6,543 nucleotides of DNA, taken from contig NVXI01000001.1 in NCBI GenBank assembly GCA_002747015.1, positions 453,797 to 460,339 on the forward strand. Reading direction: 5' to 3'. The position numbers and the translations under genes were made by a program. Below, piece by piece: positions 1 through 6,368 of the stretch. The stretch comes from Zetaproteobacteria bacterium (lineage in GTDB: Bacteria; Pseudomonadota; Alphaproteobacteria; Micavibrionales; Micavibrionaceae). The notes under the pieces are model-generated. The model saw nothing but the letters and a program-made list of their open reading frames with translations, was not told the origin of the DNA and did no database searches. Numbering within the stretch: position 1 is the first letter of the stretch; every line of letters starts with the position of its first letter.

Positions 1-1181
1 AAGCACTCATGCATACACGGTCCATCAAAAGGCACATGATAATCATCAGAAAGTTGGCTTAAAAGATAGTTTGCATTAAGCACCGCATCTTCTGATACCT
101 GTTTAAGACCATCTGCACCGTGTGACATCATGTAGGACAAAGCCCGCACATGCATACCAAATTGCCCTTGAAACGCCTTCAGCACACCCAACGTTGTCGG
201 GCGATCATCCACGCCTTCCAAAGCATAAGAACCGTCATCTGCCTTCACCACCGTTGGGACAGGCATATATTGCGCCAATTCCTCAGTACAGCAAATAGGA
301 CCAGAGCCCGGGCCGCCGCCGCCATGTGGTGTTGAAAATGTTTTGTGCAAATTAATATGCATGACATCCGCGCCAAAATCACCAGGGCGTACTTTACCCA
401 CCACAGCATTAAAATTCGCACCATCACAATAGAAATACCCACCTGCCTCATGCAGAAGATCTGATATTTCCAAAATATTGGTCTCAAACAAACCACATGT
501 ATTAGGATTTGTGACCATCATTCCTGCAATATCCGCACCCTTATCATCTGTCCTGTACAGCGCCTCTTTAAATGCCTCGACACTTATTCGACCATCACCT
601 TTTGTTGAGATGCTACGCACCTCATACCCGCACATAACTGCCGTCGCCGGATTTGTTCCATGCGAAGAATCGGGAGTAAGGATAATATTCTTATGTCCAT
701 TACCCTGTTGTTCATGCGCACGCGCAATTGTCATGATACCGGCAAGCTCCCCATGTGCCCCCGCCGCAGGAGACAAGCAAACCCCCGGAAGACCAGTCAG
801 CTCAGCAAGCCAGTGTTGCAATTCATGCATTAGCTCAAGCGCACCCTGAACGGTGCTTTCTGGTTGCATCGGATGGGCATGCGCAAAACCTGAAAGACGC
901 GCCAACTTTTCGTTCAAACGTGGATTATGCTTCATCGTGCACGATCCCAATGGGAAAAACCCGTGATCAATAGAATAATTCCATGTGCTCATCCGTACAA
1001 AATGCCGAACAATCTCAGGCTCACTCAGCTGTGGTAAGCCTATATGAGTTCGCTCTTCGACACCTGTACGTGATGGTGTGTTTTCAAGAGATGGCAAATC
1101 TACACCACAAGCATCACTCTGCTCTTTTTCCCACAGGAGGTCCTCTTCATAATTCAAACCACGATTTTCAACTTTATTCAT
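1..1181 (-). CDS. gcvPB: Glycine dehydrogenase (decarboxylating) subunit 2, PLP-binding half of P-protein; 3' end cut by window edge
   Basis: I translated this on the minus strand: 393 codons are present and the C-terminus runs off the left edge. With GcvPA it forms the PLP-dependent P-protein, which decarboxylates glycine and passes the aminomethyl group to lipoyl-GcvH in the cytosol. The N-terminus MNKVENRGLNYEEDLLWEK is typical of the subunit. FPLGSCTMKHNPR lies at about residues 76-88, DSSHGTNPAT at 171-180 and YCDGANFNA at 251-259. The Schiff-base lysine is K280 in NLHKTFSTPHGGGGPGSGP. Known family members are about 480-520 residues, so roughly 90-130 are missing. The start at 1181 is chosen because the family N-terminus begins there and AAGGG lies 9 nt upstream. 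It is 34 bp from the membrane-protein gene and is the last operon gene visible. Confidence 0.97.
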   Translation of the reverse strand, partial: MNKVENRGLNYEEDLLWEKEQSDACGVDLPSLENTPSRTGVEERTHIGLPQLSEPEIVRHFVRMSTWNYSIDHGFFPLGSCTMKHNPRLNEKLARLSGFAHAHPMQPESTVQGALELMHELQHWLAELTGLPGVCLSPAAGAHGELAGIMTIARAHEQQGNGHKNIILTPDSSHGTNPATAVMCGYEVRSISTKGDGRISVEAFKEALYRTDDKGADIAGMMVTNPNTCGLFETNILEISDLLHEAGGYFYCDGANFNAVVGKVRPGDFGADVMHINLHKTFSTPHGGGGPGSGPICCTEELAQYMPVPTVVKADDGSYALEGVDDRPTTLGVLKAFQGQFGMHVRALSYMMSHGADGLKQVSEDAVLNANYLLSQLSDDYHVPFDGPCMHEC

Positions 1182-1215
1182 TAACTCATACCCTTATGAC
1201 TTCAAAATATTATCC

Positions 1216-1602
1216 CTAGAACCGAACAGAGACAGCATTACAATCAAATTTTTCAACATGTTTATTACCAAAATCATCTGAGAGATCAATTTGCAAACGT
1301 CCAGCAATACGGTCCAAAAATATTTTTGTCTTTTCATTGTTCAGCAACCATATCGCCGAAACTGCCGTTTTATTGAATATAGTAATTGTATTATCAGGAA
1401 TAATCTCTCCTGCCATAATAACAGTACGATTCTCATCATCGATTAAAAAGCTTATTGTTGATTCTGGATTTGTGCATTTAATTGCTTTTTTCTCAATCAC
1501 ATTATTATTGGGCATCAATTGTGTAGAAATAAATATAAACCCGCCCAAAATGACACATAGACCTATCGTTACAAATGCAATAATAAACGTATTATTTCCC
1601 AT
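1216..1602 (-). CDS. Small membrane-anchored protein of unknown function inserted between gcvPA and gcvPB
   Basis: I do not recognise this 128-residue protein. It has one hydrophobic segment at about residues 5-27 (FIIAFVTIGLCVILGG...), then about 100 polar residues that are probably periplasmic. This tail looks beta-rich and has two cysteines, C43 and C121, that could form a disulfide; FLDRIAGRLQIDL lies at 95-107. An in-frame ATG at 1656 would add 18 residues and overlap the end of gcvPA. I prefer 1602 because the membrane segment then sits at the N-terminus; the only ribosome-binding signal is a weak AGAAAGAA 5 nt upstream. It lies 25 bp after gcvPA and 34 bp before gcvPB, so it is probably co-transcribed. 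Three sampled 60-base lines (1381-1560) are about 31% GC, well below gcvPA. It may be a recent insertion or a lineage-specific envelope protein; no catalytic motif is visible. Confidence 0.75.
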   Translation of the reverse strand: MGNNTFIIAFVTIGLCVILGGFIFISTQLMPNNNVIEKKAIKCTNPESTISFLIDDENRTVIMAGEIIPDNTITIFNKTAVSAIWLLNNEKTKIFLDRIAGRLQIDLSDDFGNKHVEKFDCNAVSVRF

Positions 1603-1627
1603 AATATTTCTTTCTATAAATAAAATT

Positions 1628-2905
1628 TTACAAAATTTCTGACAGGGTTTCCACAAACTCTTGAATATGCGTATCCGTTGTCATTTCCGTCGCCGTCACC
1701 AGTAACCGATTATTTTCCAAGGCATAGCCACCAATAATATTGCATGTTGCCAAATCCTCAACCACAATATTGGCAGGCTTGGGCAGTTCTACAACAAATT
1801 CATTGAAGAACGTCTCGCTCACCACCTCTACACCATCAATACCAGAAAGCGCCTCTGCCAAACGACACGCAGCCTCATGATTTAGGCGCGCCAGCTTCTT
1901 AAAGCCCCCCTCGCCCAATAAAGCCATATGTACAGTAAATGCTAAAGCACATAAGCCCTGATTAGTACAAATATTAGACGTCGCCTTTTCACGGCGAATA
2001 TGTTGCTCACGCGTGGAAAGCGTAAGAACAAAGCCACGCTTGCCATCCGCATCTTCCGTCATACCGCATAAACGTCCCGGCATTTGACGCAAATATTTTT
2101 GACGACAGGCAAAAAACCCAAGATGCGGGCCGCCGAAACTCATTGGCACACCAACACTTTGCGCTTCACCACAAACGATATCCGCTTGGCTGGGCGCAGG
2201 CAGCATTCCCAATGATACAATTTCATTAATCACAACAATCAATAGCGCACCACTCGCATCACATTTCGCGCGCCATGCATCATATTTATGCGGACATCCA
2301 AAGAAATCAGGCGATTGTACAATCACACAGGCCGTATCATCATCGGGATCACCATCAGCCACAATACTATCATCAATATTACCCATATAGCTGTTCAACA
2401 CATCACGATAATGTGGATGCAAAGGCGTTCCTATAACAACCTTATTACGCTTCGTAATGCGCATCGCCATAAGGGCCGCTTCTGTTGTTGCTGTCGATCC
2501 ATCATAAAGAGAGGCATTTGCAACCTCTTGACCAGTTAATTGTGCAATAAATGTCTGGTATTCAAACAATGCCTGCAACGTACCTTGCGCGATTTCCGGT
2601 TGATACGGCGTATAGGCCGTTAAGAATTCGCTACGTTGTATAATAGAATCTACACTCGCAGGAATATGATGGAAATACGTTCCCGCACCTAAGAAAAACG
2701 GCACTTCAGATGCCGCGATATTCTTGCCGGCCATGGCAGACAATGCGCGCTCGACCTCTAGTTCCCCTTGATGATTGGGCAAGTCAACCAAGCCATCAAC
2801 AAATGACGATGACGGAATATCAACATAAAGCGCATCAACATTATCAACCCCAACGGCCGTTAACATCTCTGCACGTGATTTATCTGTCTGCGGAAGGTAT
2901 CTCAT
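1628..2905 (-). CDS. gcvPA: Glycine dehydrogenase (decarboxylating) subunit 1, N-terminal half of split P-protein
   Basis: This 425-residue protein pairs with GcvPB to form the P-protein of the glycine cleavage system. This half has the aminotransferase fold but not the PLP lysine, and shapes the active site. Family signatures run along its length: MRYLPQTDKSR at 1-11, FLGAGTYFHHIP at 71-82, RSEFLTAYTPYQPEIAQG at 91-108, NASLYDGSTA at 130-139, MSFGGPHLGFFA at 255-266, MPGRLCG at 275-281, and LSTREQHIRREKATSNICTN at 296-315. The length is slightly under the usual 440-450 but no block is missing. The ATG at 2905 gives the canonical N-terminus and has AAGGA 6 nt upstream. It starts 19 bp after the lipoprotein gene. 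It is separated from its partner gcvPB by a foreign-looking membrane-protein gene, whereas the two halves are normally adjacent. Confidence 0.97.
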   Translation of the reverse strand: MRYLPQTDKSRAEMLTAVGVDNVDALYVDIPSSSFVDGLVDLPNHQGELEVERALSAMAGKNIAASEVPFFLGAGTYFHHIPASVDSIIQRSEFLTAYTPYQPEIAQGTLQALFEYQTFIAQLTGQEVANASLYDGSTATTEAALMAMRITKRNKVVIGTPLHPHYRDVLNSYMGNIDDSIVADGDPDDDTACVIVQSPDFFGCPHKYDAWRAKCDASGALLIVVINEIVSLGMLPAPSQADIVCGEAQSVGVPMSFGGPHLGFFACRQKYLRQMPGRLCGMTEDADGKRGFVLTLSTREQHIRREKATSNICTNQGLCALAFTVHMALLGEGGFKKLARLNHEAACRLAEALSGIDGVEVVSETFFNEFVVELPKPANIVVEDLATCNIIGGYALENNRLLVTATEMTTDTHIQEFVETLSEIL

Positions 2906-2924
2906 CTATTTTCCTTACTAAACT

Positions 2925-3452
2925 CTACTCATTACCAGCTTTTTGCGAATAATCAGGTGAAGATTGACTCTTCATTTTCTGAATTTTCGCTTCTTGTGCA
3001 TCATCAAACTCTTTCTTCGCAGCAAGCCATTCATCTGCCGACGCTTTTGATGAAAACTGTTTAGGCTCTAACCACACAGATACATCATCAGGATATTCTT
3101 GTGCGGCTCCTGAAACAGCATCAACAACGATACCAATACCACCGCCTAAAAGAACATTTCCGAATGTCATACCCGCAAGCCCCTCTTCCACGATAACTTC
3201 AGCATCGCTAAAGCCATCTTTCGAACAACTAACAGTCATCGGACCATCGCCTTTTCTGACTTCTACCGTCATGGGAGTGGCGTTAATAACCCACTGCGCA
3301 CCCTTGGAATCTTTCAGTATGCACTTCGCACCATCCGCTTTCGGTGTATTAACCGTAAAGGGTTGTGACACGCCTGTTGTGATCGTGGCACATCCAGATA
3401 ATGTCATACTGACCACAGCAAAAAAACACCCTAAAATTTTATTGTTACGCAT
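2925..3452 (-). CDS. Conserved lipoprotein of unknown function (GCATI...-type) inserted between gcvH and gcvPA
   Basis: This 175-residue protein starts with a clear lipoprotein signal: MRNNK, a hydrophobic stretch, and lipobox LSGC with lipidated C21. The mature part starts CATITTGVSQPFTV, has paired cysteines C44 and C76 in a beta-rich domain, a glycine-rich segment GNVLLGGGIGIVVDAVSG at 98-115, the motif EYPDDVSVWL at 119-128, then a charged tail at 131-175 that is probably helical. From memory this layout matches a widespread proteobacterial lipoprotein family of unknown role with a PEGA-like domain. An upstream in-frame ATG at 3506 lies inside gcvH; I chose 3452 because the signal peptide then begins properly, although the ribosome-binding signal is weak. 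It is 28 bp after gcvH and 19 bp before gcvPA. One sampled line (3181-3240) is 45% GC, close to its neighbours. A direct role in glycine cleavage is unlikely, since that pathway is cytosolic. Confidence 0.85.
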   Translation of the reverse strand: MRNNKILGCFFAVVSMTLSGCATITTGVSQPFTVNTPKADGAKCILKDSKGAQWVINATPMTVEVRKGDGPMTVSCSKDGFSDAEVIVEEGLAGMTFGNVLLGGGIGIVVDAVSGAAQEYPDDVSVWLEPKQFSSKASADEWLAAKKEFDDAQEAKIQKMKSQSSPDYSQKAGNE

Positions 3453-3480
3453 AACTTCACATTCTTTCTTACTGTTATAA

Positions 3481-3858
3481 TTAATCAATTTCTTCAAGAT
3501 AAGCATCGTATGCCGCGCTATCCATCAATGCATCCAACGCAGATGCATCAGATATCTTTAATTTCACCAACCAACCATTTTCATTAATTGGCGATGCTAT
3601 CAGCTCAAGATCATCAACAACAGATGTGTTAACCTCAACAATTTCGCCTGCAACAGCTGTGTATACCTCTGCCGCAGTTTTCACTGATTCAACAACCGCA
3701 ACCTCATCACCAGCCGCAACAGTTTTACCTATATCAGGCAGTTCAATGAATACAAGATCACCAAGCGCGTCTTGCGCATGTTTTGTAATCCCAACGGATG
3801 CAATATCACCATCAAGGTAAACACATTCATGATCCTTCGTATATTTAAAATCAGCCAT
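3481..3858 (-). CDS. gcvH: Glycine cleavage system H protein (lipoyl carrier)
   Basis: GcvH carries a lipoyl arm that accepts the aminomethyl group from the P-protein, presents it to GcvT, and is reoxidised by lipoamide dehydrogenase. The product is 125 residues, near the usual length of about 125-130. The lipoyl attachment site is plain: VVESVKTAAEVYTAVAGEI, with K60 as the modified lysine. Other family markers are TKDHECV at 7-13, GITKHAQDALGDLVFIELP at 23-41, and ASPINENGWLVKL at 88-100. The ATG at 3858 has AGGAG 8 nt upstream. It lies 85 bp after gcvT, the widest gap inside the operon; that gap shows no terminator or recognisable gene. The downstream lipoprotein gene follows after 28 bp. 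Confidence 0.98.
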   Translation of the reverse strand: MADFKYTKDHECVYLDGDIASVGITKHAQDALGDLVFIELPDIGKTVAAGDEVAVVESVKTAAEVYTAVAGEIVEVNTSVVDDLELIASPINENGWLVKLKISDASALDALMDSAAYDAYLEEID

Positions 3859-3943
3859 TTTATGGTCTCCTATTTAATTTTCACATCCCACCGGACACTT
3901 AACATTCAATTGATATAAGTTAGTTTCAGACAAGCGCATAAAA

Positions 3944-5050
3944 TCATGACACATTGACCTTCATAGACTTTGTCTTGGCTGGCATGAATGGCATATTTGC
4001 AATTTCCGCCTCAATATTACGCCCACGCACATTGATAAAAACTCTCGTTCCCACCTGTGCATAATCTATCGGTACATATCCTTGTCCAATTGCCACATTA
4101 AGGGTGGGAGAGAATCCGCCACTGCTCAAAACACCAATAACTTCATCTTGTTCATTACGAATTTCCGCGTCCTCACGTGCAATTCCTTTGCCCGTCAGCC
4201 TAATACCCACGCGTTTTCTAGACGTACCAGATTTCTGTGGCAAAATAACATCAGCACCAATAAAGCCCTCATTAGATTTGCCCATGACCCAACCAAGGTC
4301 AGCCTCTAAAGGTGTCGTTTTATCATCAATATCATGTCCATAAAGGCAATAGCCCATTTCCAGACGCAACGAATCACGTGCAGCTAGACCGATCGGTTCA
4401 ACCGCGTCATGCTCTAGCAACTTATTCCATATTGCTTCAGCCTTATCATTTGGCACGCTCAGCTCAAATCCATCTTCGCCTGTATAGCCCAAACGGCAGA
4501 TATAAGCATCCACACCATCTATATCAACATCGGGCATAATAAACATATACGGCATATCAGATGCATCAACACCAAGAACTTCTTTAAGAACAGATTCTGC
4601 CTTTTGCCCTTGTAAAGCAATCAGCGCACGATCAGCCAAAGAGATCATTTTTATGCTGTCAGGCATATGAGACTTAATCCAGTCCATATCCTTTTCCTTA
4701 CAACCAGCATTCAGGACAATAAAAAACTTATTCTCTTCCAAGCGGGTAATGATTAAATCATCAACAATACCGCCCTGCTCATTCGTAAGGACGCTGTATT
4801 GTGCGCGACCATTCTTCTTTGCTTTGAATGCGGATGGTGTTATCCGCTCTAAAAATTCTGCGACACCCTCACCTTCCAAGATGATTTGCCCCATATGAGA
4901 AACATCGAACAGCCCTGCATTCTCACGCACCCACTCATGTTCCTTTTTAACACCCAAGCCGTAATATAGAGGCATATCATAACCAGCAAATGCACCCATT
5001 TTGGCCGATAGAGAAACATGCGCGGCATGTAAAGCTGTACTACGTGACAT
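3944..5050 (-). CDS. gcvT: Glycine cleavage system T protein (aminomethyltransferase)
   Basis: GcvT releases ammonia from the aminomethyl-lipoyl group on GcvH and moves the one-carbon unit to tetrahydrofolate, giving 5,10-methylene-THF. The product is 368 residues, the expected size. Motifs include AGYDMPLYYGLGV at 22-34, GLFDVSHMGQ at 46-55, GGIVDDLIITR at 93-103 with the conserved folate-site aspartates D97/D98, RLGYTGEDGFELSVP at 186-200, ARDSLRLEMGYCLYGHDID at 224-242, LEADLGWVMGK at 248-258 and GGFSPTLNVAIGQGYVP at 311-327. The ATG at 5050 follows AAGGA by 5 nt and matches the family N-terminus. It is the first gene of the gcv operon. The 138-bp upstream gap holds an inverted repeat and a candidate -10 box, but nothing resembling the glycine riboswitch often found ahead of this gene. 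Confidence 0.98.
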   Translation of the reverse strand: MSRSTALHAAHVSLSAKMGAFAGYDMPLYYGLGVKKEHEWVRENAGLFDVSHMGQIILEGEGVAEFLERITPSAFKAKKNGRAQYSVLTNEQGGIVDDLIITRLEENKFFIVLNAGCKEKDMDWIKSHMPDSIKMISLADRALIALQGQKAESVLKEVLGVDASDMPYMFIMPDVDIDGVDAYICRLGYTGEDGFELSVPNDKAEAIWNKLLEHDAVEPIGLAARDSLRLEMGYCLYGHDIDDKTTPLEADLGWVMGKSNEGFIGADVILPQKSGTSRKRVGIRLTGKGIAREDAEIRNEQDEVIGVLSSGGFSPTLNVAIGQGYVPIDYAQVGTRVFINVRGRNIEAEIANMPFMPAKTKSMKVNVS

Positions 5051-5070
5051 TGCAATCCTTATACATTTTA

Positions 5071-5087
5071 TTCGCTAACAAAGCGAA
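5071..5087. promoter_or_regulatory. Perfect inverted repeat TTCGCT-N5-AGCGAA in the gcvT leader
   Basis: Two perfect 6-base arms are separated by AACAA, 20 bp before the gcvT start codon. As DNA it could be an operator for a dimeric regulator; as RNA it would form a 6-bp stem with a 5-nt loop. It is not followed by a T-run on the minus strand, so it is not a terminator. Its right arm overlaps the motif TATGTTCGCT (5082-5091), which also occurs ahead of the acidic-protein gene. Function is inferred only from position and symmetry. Confidence 0.4.
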
Positions 5088-5091
5088 CATA
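5082..5091 (-). promoter_or_regulatory. Candidate gcvT promoter -10 region (TATGTTCGCT)
   Basis: TATGTT at 5091-5086 could act as a -10 hexamer and would put the transcription start about 28 nt ahead of gcvT. The same ten bases lie at 6371-6362, a similar distance ahead of another gene. I find no convincing -35 box 16-19 bp upstream, so this is tentative. The rest of the 5051-5188 gap is AT-rich, with no terminator, riboswitch or small gene that I can recognise. Confidence 0.3.
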
Positions 5092-5188
5092 GCAAAGTCA
5101 CATGCCACATTGATAGTATAAAAATGAAAATCTTAGAAAATATCACCAGTATCAGGCTAAATACGCATGTAAAAGATAACATTCAATA

Positions 5189-5941
5189 TTATTGAGGAAG
5201 CGCATGGAGGTCATCACCTCTTTTAATCACCGCCTGTAATTTCTCTACATTCACAATAGGAGCCGTAACATTTATATATACTTGGATTTCCTGACCATCC
5301 CTTACCAAATCATGGACATTATAATATTGATTGGAAATTTTATAAATTTTACTGTTCTTAAGAACACCACCGATTTTACCAAGGATATAAGTTTCCTCGC
5401 CATAGCTAACAATACTGCAAGCCATTTCAGGTTTCTCGCATTTGGCTCCCTCATAAAGAATAGCTTTAAGCAAAGATCGCCTCACATCCGCAAAAAGAAC
5501 CTCATCACCAAAACGCTCGTCAACACGGCTCATCGTCAAAGAAAATGTAAGAACATCAAGATGTACTAAATGCATCCAGACCAAATTCTTATAGGAAATC
5601 AAAGCATCCATAACTGCATCTCTATCATCAGATGTATCCACAATATATGCATATTCCGTCATCTCATCCAAAATAGCCTTTGAAAATGGAGAATAATAAT
5701 CAGATTTGGCGTAATAACCACGCATACGCCCGACATCAAAATCAAAATGTATAGAACCTTTACGAATAATGGCCAAAACTTCATCATAACTCTTCGTAGA
5801 CTGCGCTAAGGATCGCTGCAATCTATTTAGGTTGCTCGTTGACATTCTTGCATTAAGTTTTCTTCCCTCGATTTCAGGCTCTGCACGAACATAGGGAATG
5901 TTCACAATCAACATACAACACAAGATAATGGCAAAACGCAT
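5189..5941 (-). CDS. Exported protein of unknown function, possibly DUF4919-like
   Basis: The 250-residue product has a signal peptide: MRF, a hydrophobic core, and VRA before EPE, giving probable cleavage after A20. The mature protein is soluble-looking and periplasmic or secreted. Visible landmarks are IHFDFDVGRMRGYYAKSDYY at about 64-83, a central hydrophobic stretch around YKNLVWMHLVHLDVLTF, then FGDEVLF, AILYEGAKCEKPEMACSIV and YGEETYIL, and a final part with YYNVHDLV and QVYINVT. This order recalls DUF4919 (an early FDF...R..Y..S..Y block, GD..., EE.Y.L, a late YFD/YIN strand), but only from memory. The frame stays open to 6115, overlapping the preceding gene by 62 bp; I chose 5941 because the signal peptide starts there with AGGA 9 nt upstream. 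It follows the acidic-protein gene by 112 bp and may share its promoter. Confidence 0.8.
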   Translation of the reverse strand: MRFAIILCCMLIVNIPYVRAEPEIEGRKLNARMSTSNLNRLQRSLAQSTKSYDEVLAIIRKGSIHFDFDVGRMRGYYAKSDYYSPFSKAILDEMTEYAYIVDTSDDRDAVMDALISYKNLVWMHLVHLDVLTFSLTMSRVDERFGDEVLFADVRRSLLKAILYEGAKCEKPEMACSIVSYGEETYILGKIGGVLKNSKIYKISNQYYNVHDLVRDGQEIQVYINVTAPIVNVEKLQAVIKRGDDLHALPQ

Positions 5942-5950
5942 ATTTATAAT

Positions 5951-5954
5951 TCCT
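5951..5954 (-). promoter_or_regulatory. Ribosome binding site AGGA that fixes the exported-protein start
   Basis: AGGA follows a run of A residues and sits 9 nt ahead of the ATG at 5941. Together with the signal peptide beginning at that ATG, it rules out the longer frame that would run back to 6115 into the preceding gene. Confidence 0.7.
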
Positions 5955-6053
5955 TTTTTTCTAGCATAGCATTCATAAGTGATAGAAGAAAATAAAAACA
6001 TCAAATATGAAAAATCCCTGCTAATATCGCAGAGCTTTAAAATTAAATTAACT

Positions 6054-6335
6054 TTAAAACATATCAAGACTAGGGTCGAACCCAAGACCAAGCTGTTCAC
6101 GCAACCACGCAGCACGTCCTTCTTCTATTTCAGAATTAACATACGCTATCACCTGATCCATTGTTTCCTCATCTAAACCACCATTAGCAGAACTGACTTC
6201 ATACCTAAAAGCCCGTTCTAAACTCCCATCAATATTTCCATTTTGCTCAGTATAAGAGATAATATAATCATTAATCTCCATTTCATCACCAGCGGCCCTG
6301 ATAATTTCAAGACAATTTATTTTAGATTCCTCCAT
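6054..6335 (-). CDS. Small acidic protein of unknown function downstream of tuf
   Basis: I do not recognise this 93-residue protein. It has about 21 acidic and 6 basic residues (net charge near -15), no signal peptide and no membrane segment, so it is probably cytosolic. The C-terminal half, including DEETMDQVIAYVNSEIEEG and AAWLREQLGLGFDPSLDMF, looks helical. There is one cysteine (C8) and no metal-binding or catalytic motif. The ATG at 6335 is preferred over an in-frame TTG at 6341, because GGAG sits 9 nt before the ATG but only 3 nt before the TTG. It lies just after the tuf terminator with its own candidate promoter, and 112 bp before the exported-protein gene. That it is a real gene is inferred from its clean position, ribosome binding site and composition. 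Confidence 0.65.
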   Translation of the reverse strand: MEESKINCLEIIRAAGDEMEINDYIISYTEQNGNIDGSLERAFRYEVSSANGGLDEETMDQVIAYVNSEIEEGRAAWLREQLGLGFDPSLDMF

Positions 6336-6344
6336 GATCAATTA

Positions 6345-6348
6345 CTCC
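6345..6348 (-). promoter_or_regulatory. Ribosome binding site GGAG for the acidic-protein gene
   Basis: GGAG lies 9 nt ahead of the ATG at 6335 and only 3 nt ahead of the alternative TTG at 6341, so it supports the shorter 93-residue product. It is itself within a non-productive ATG-GAG-TAA triplet series. Confidence 0.6.
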
Positions 6349-6368
6349 ATTTCTTTGATTCAGCGAAC

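Noticed and set aside
312..323. Short GCC-type triplet repeat
   Set aside because: It encodes the conserved four-glycine loop just after the PLP lysine in gcvPB, so it is explained by protein function.
478..849. Plus-strand open frame of 123 codons
   Set aside because: It lies wholly opposite gcvPB, whose motifs and PLP lysine are unmistakable. Its translation is rich in serine, cysteine and proline, as expected of an antisense shadow.
1603..1656. Longer start of the membrane protein inside gcvPA
   Set aside because: The 18 added residues overlap the gcvPA coding end and are read from its 3' codons; the ATG at 1602 places the membrane segment at the N-terminus.
3453..3506. Longer lipoprotein start inside gcvH
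   Set aside because: The extra 18 residues are polar and would displace the lipoprotein signal peptide from the N-terminus.
3859..3943. Internal promoter or small RNA between gcvT and gcvH
   Set aside because: The 85-bp gap has an 8-bp palindrome TCAATTGA (3906-3913) and the gcvH ribosome binding site, but no well-spaced promoter boxes or stable hairpin.
5051..5188. Glycine riboswitch ahead of gcvT
   Set aside because: The gap is only 138 bp and AT-rich, and I find no conserved glycine-aptamer core or expression-platform hairpin. A covariance-model search for the glycine riboswitch would settle it.
5963..5968. TATGCT as a separate -10 box for the exported-protein gene
   Set aside because: It would leave a leader of only about a dozen bases, and no -35 is convincing at 16-18 bp upstream.
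6036..6060. Possible terminator after the acidic-protein gene
   Set aside because: The segment has a TTTTAAAG direct repeat and AT-only pairing, with no GC-rich stem and no following T-run of note, so I see no terminator.
5942..6115. N-terminal extension of the exported protein back to 6115
   Set aside because: It would overlap the acidic-protein gene, bury the signal peptide inside the protein, and ignore the good AGGA site ahead of 5941.
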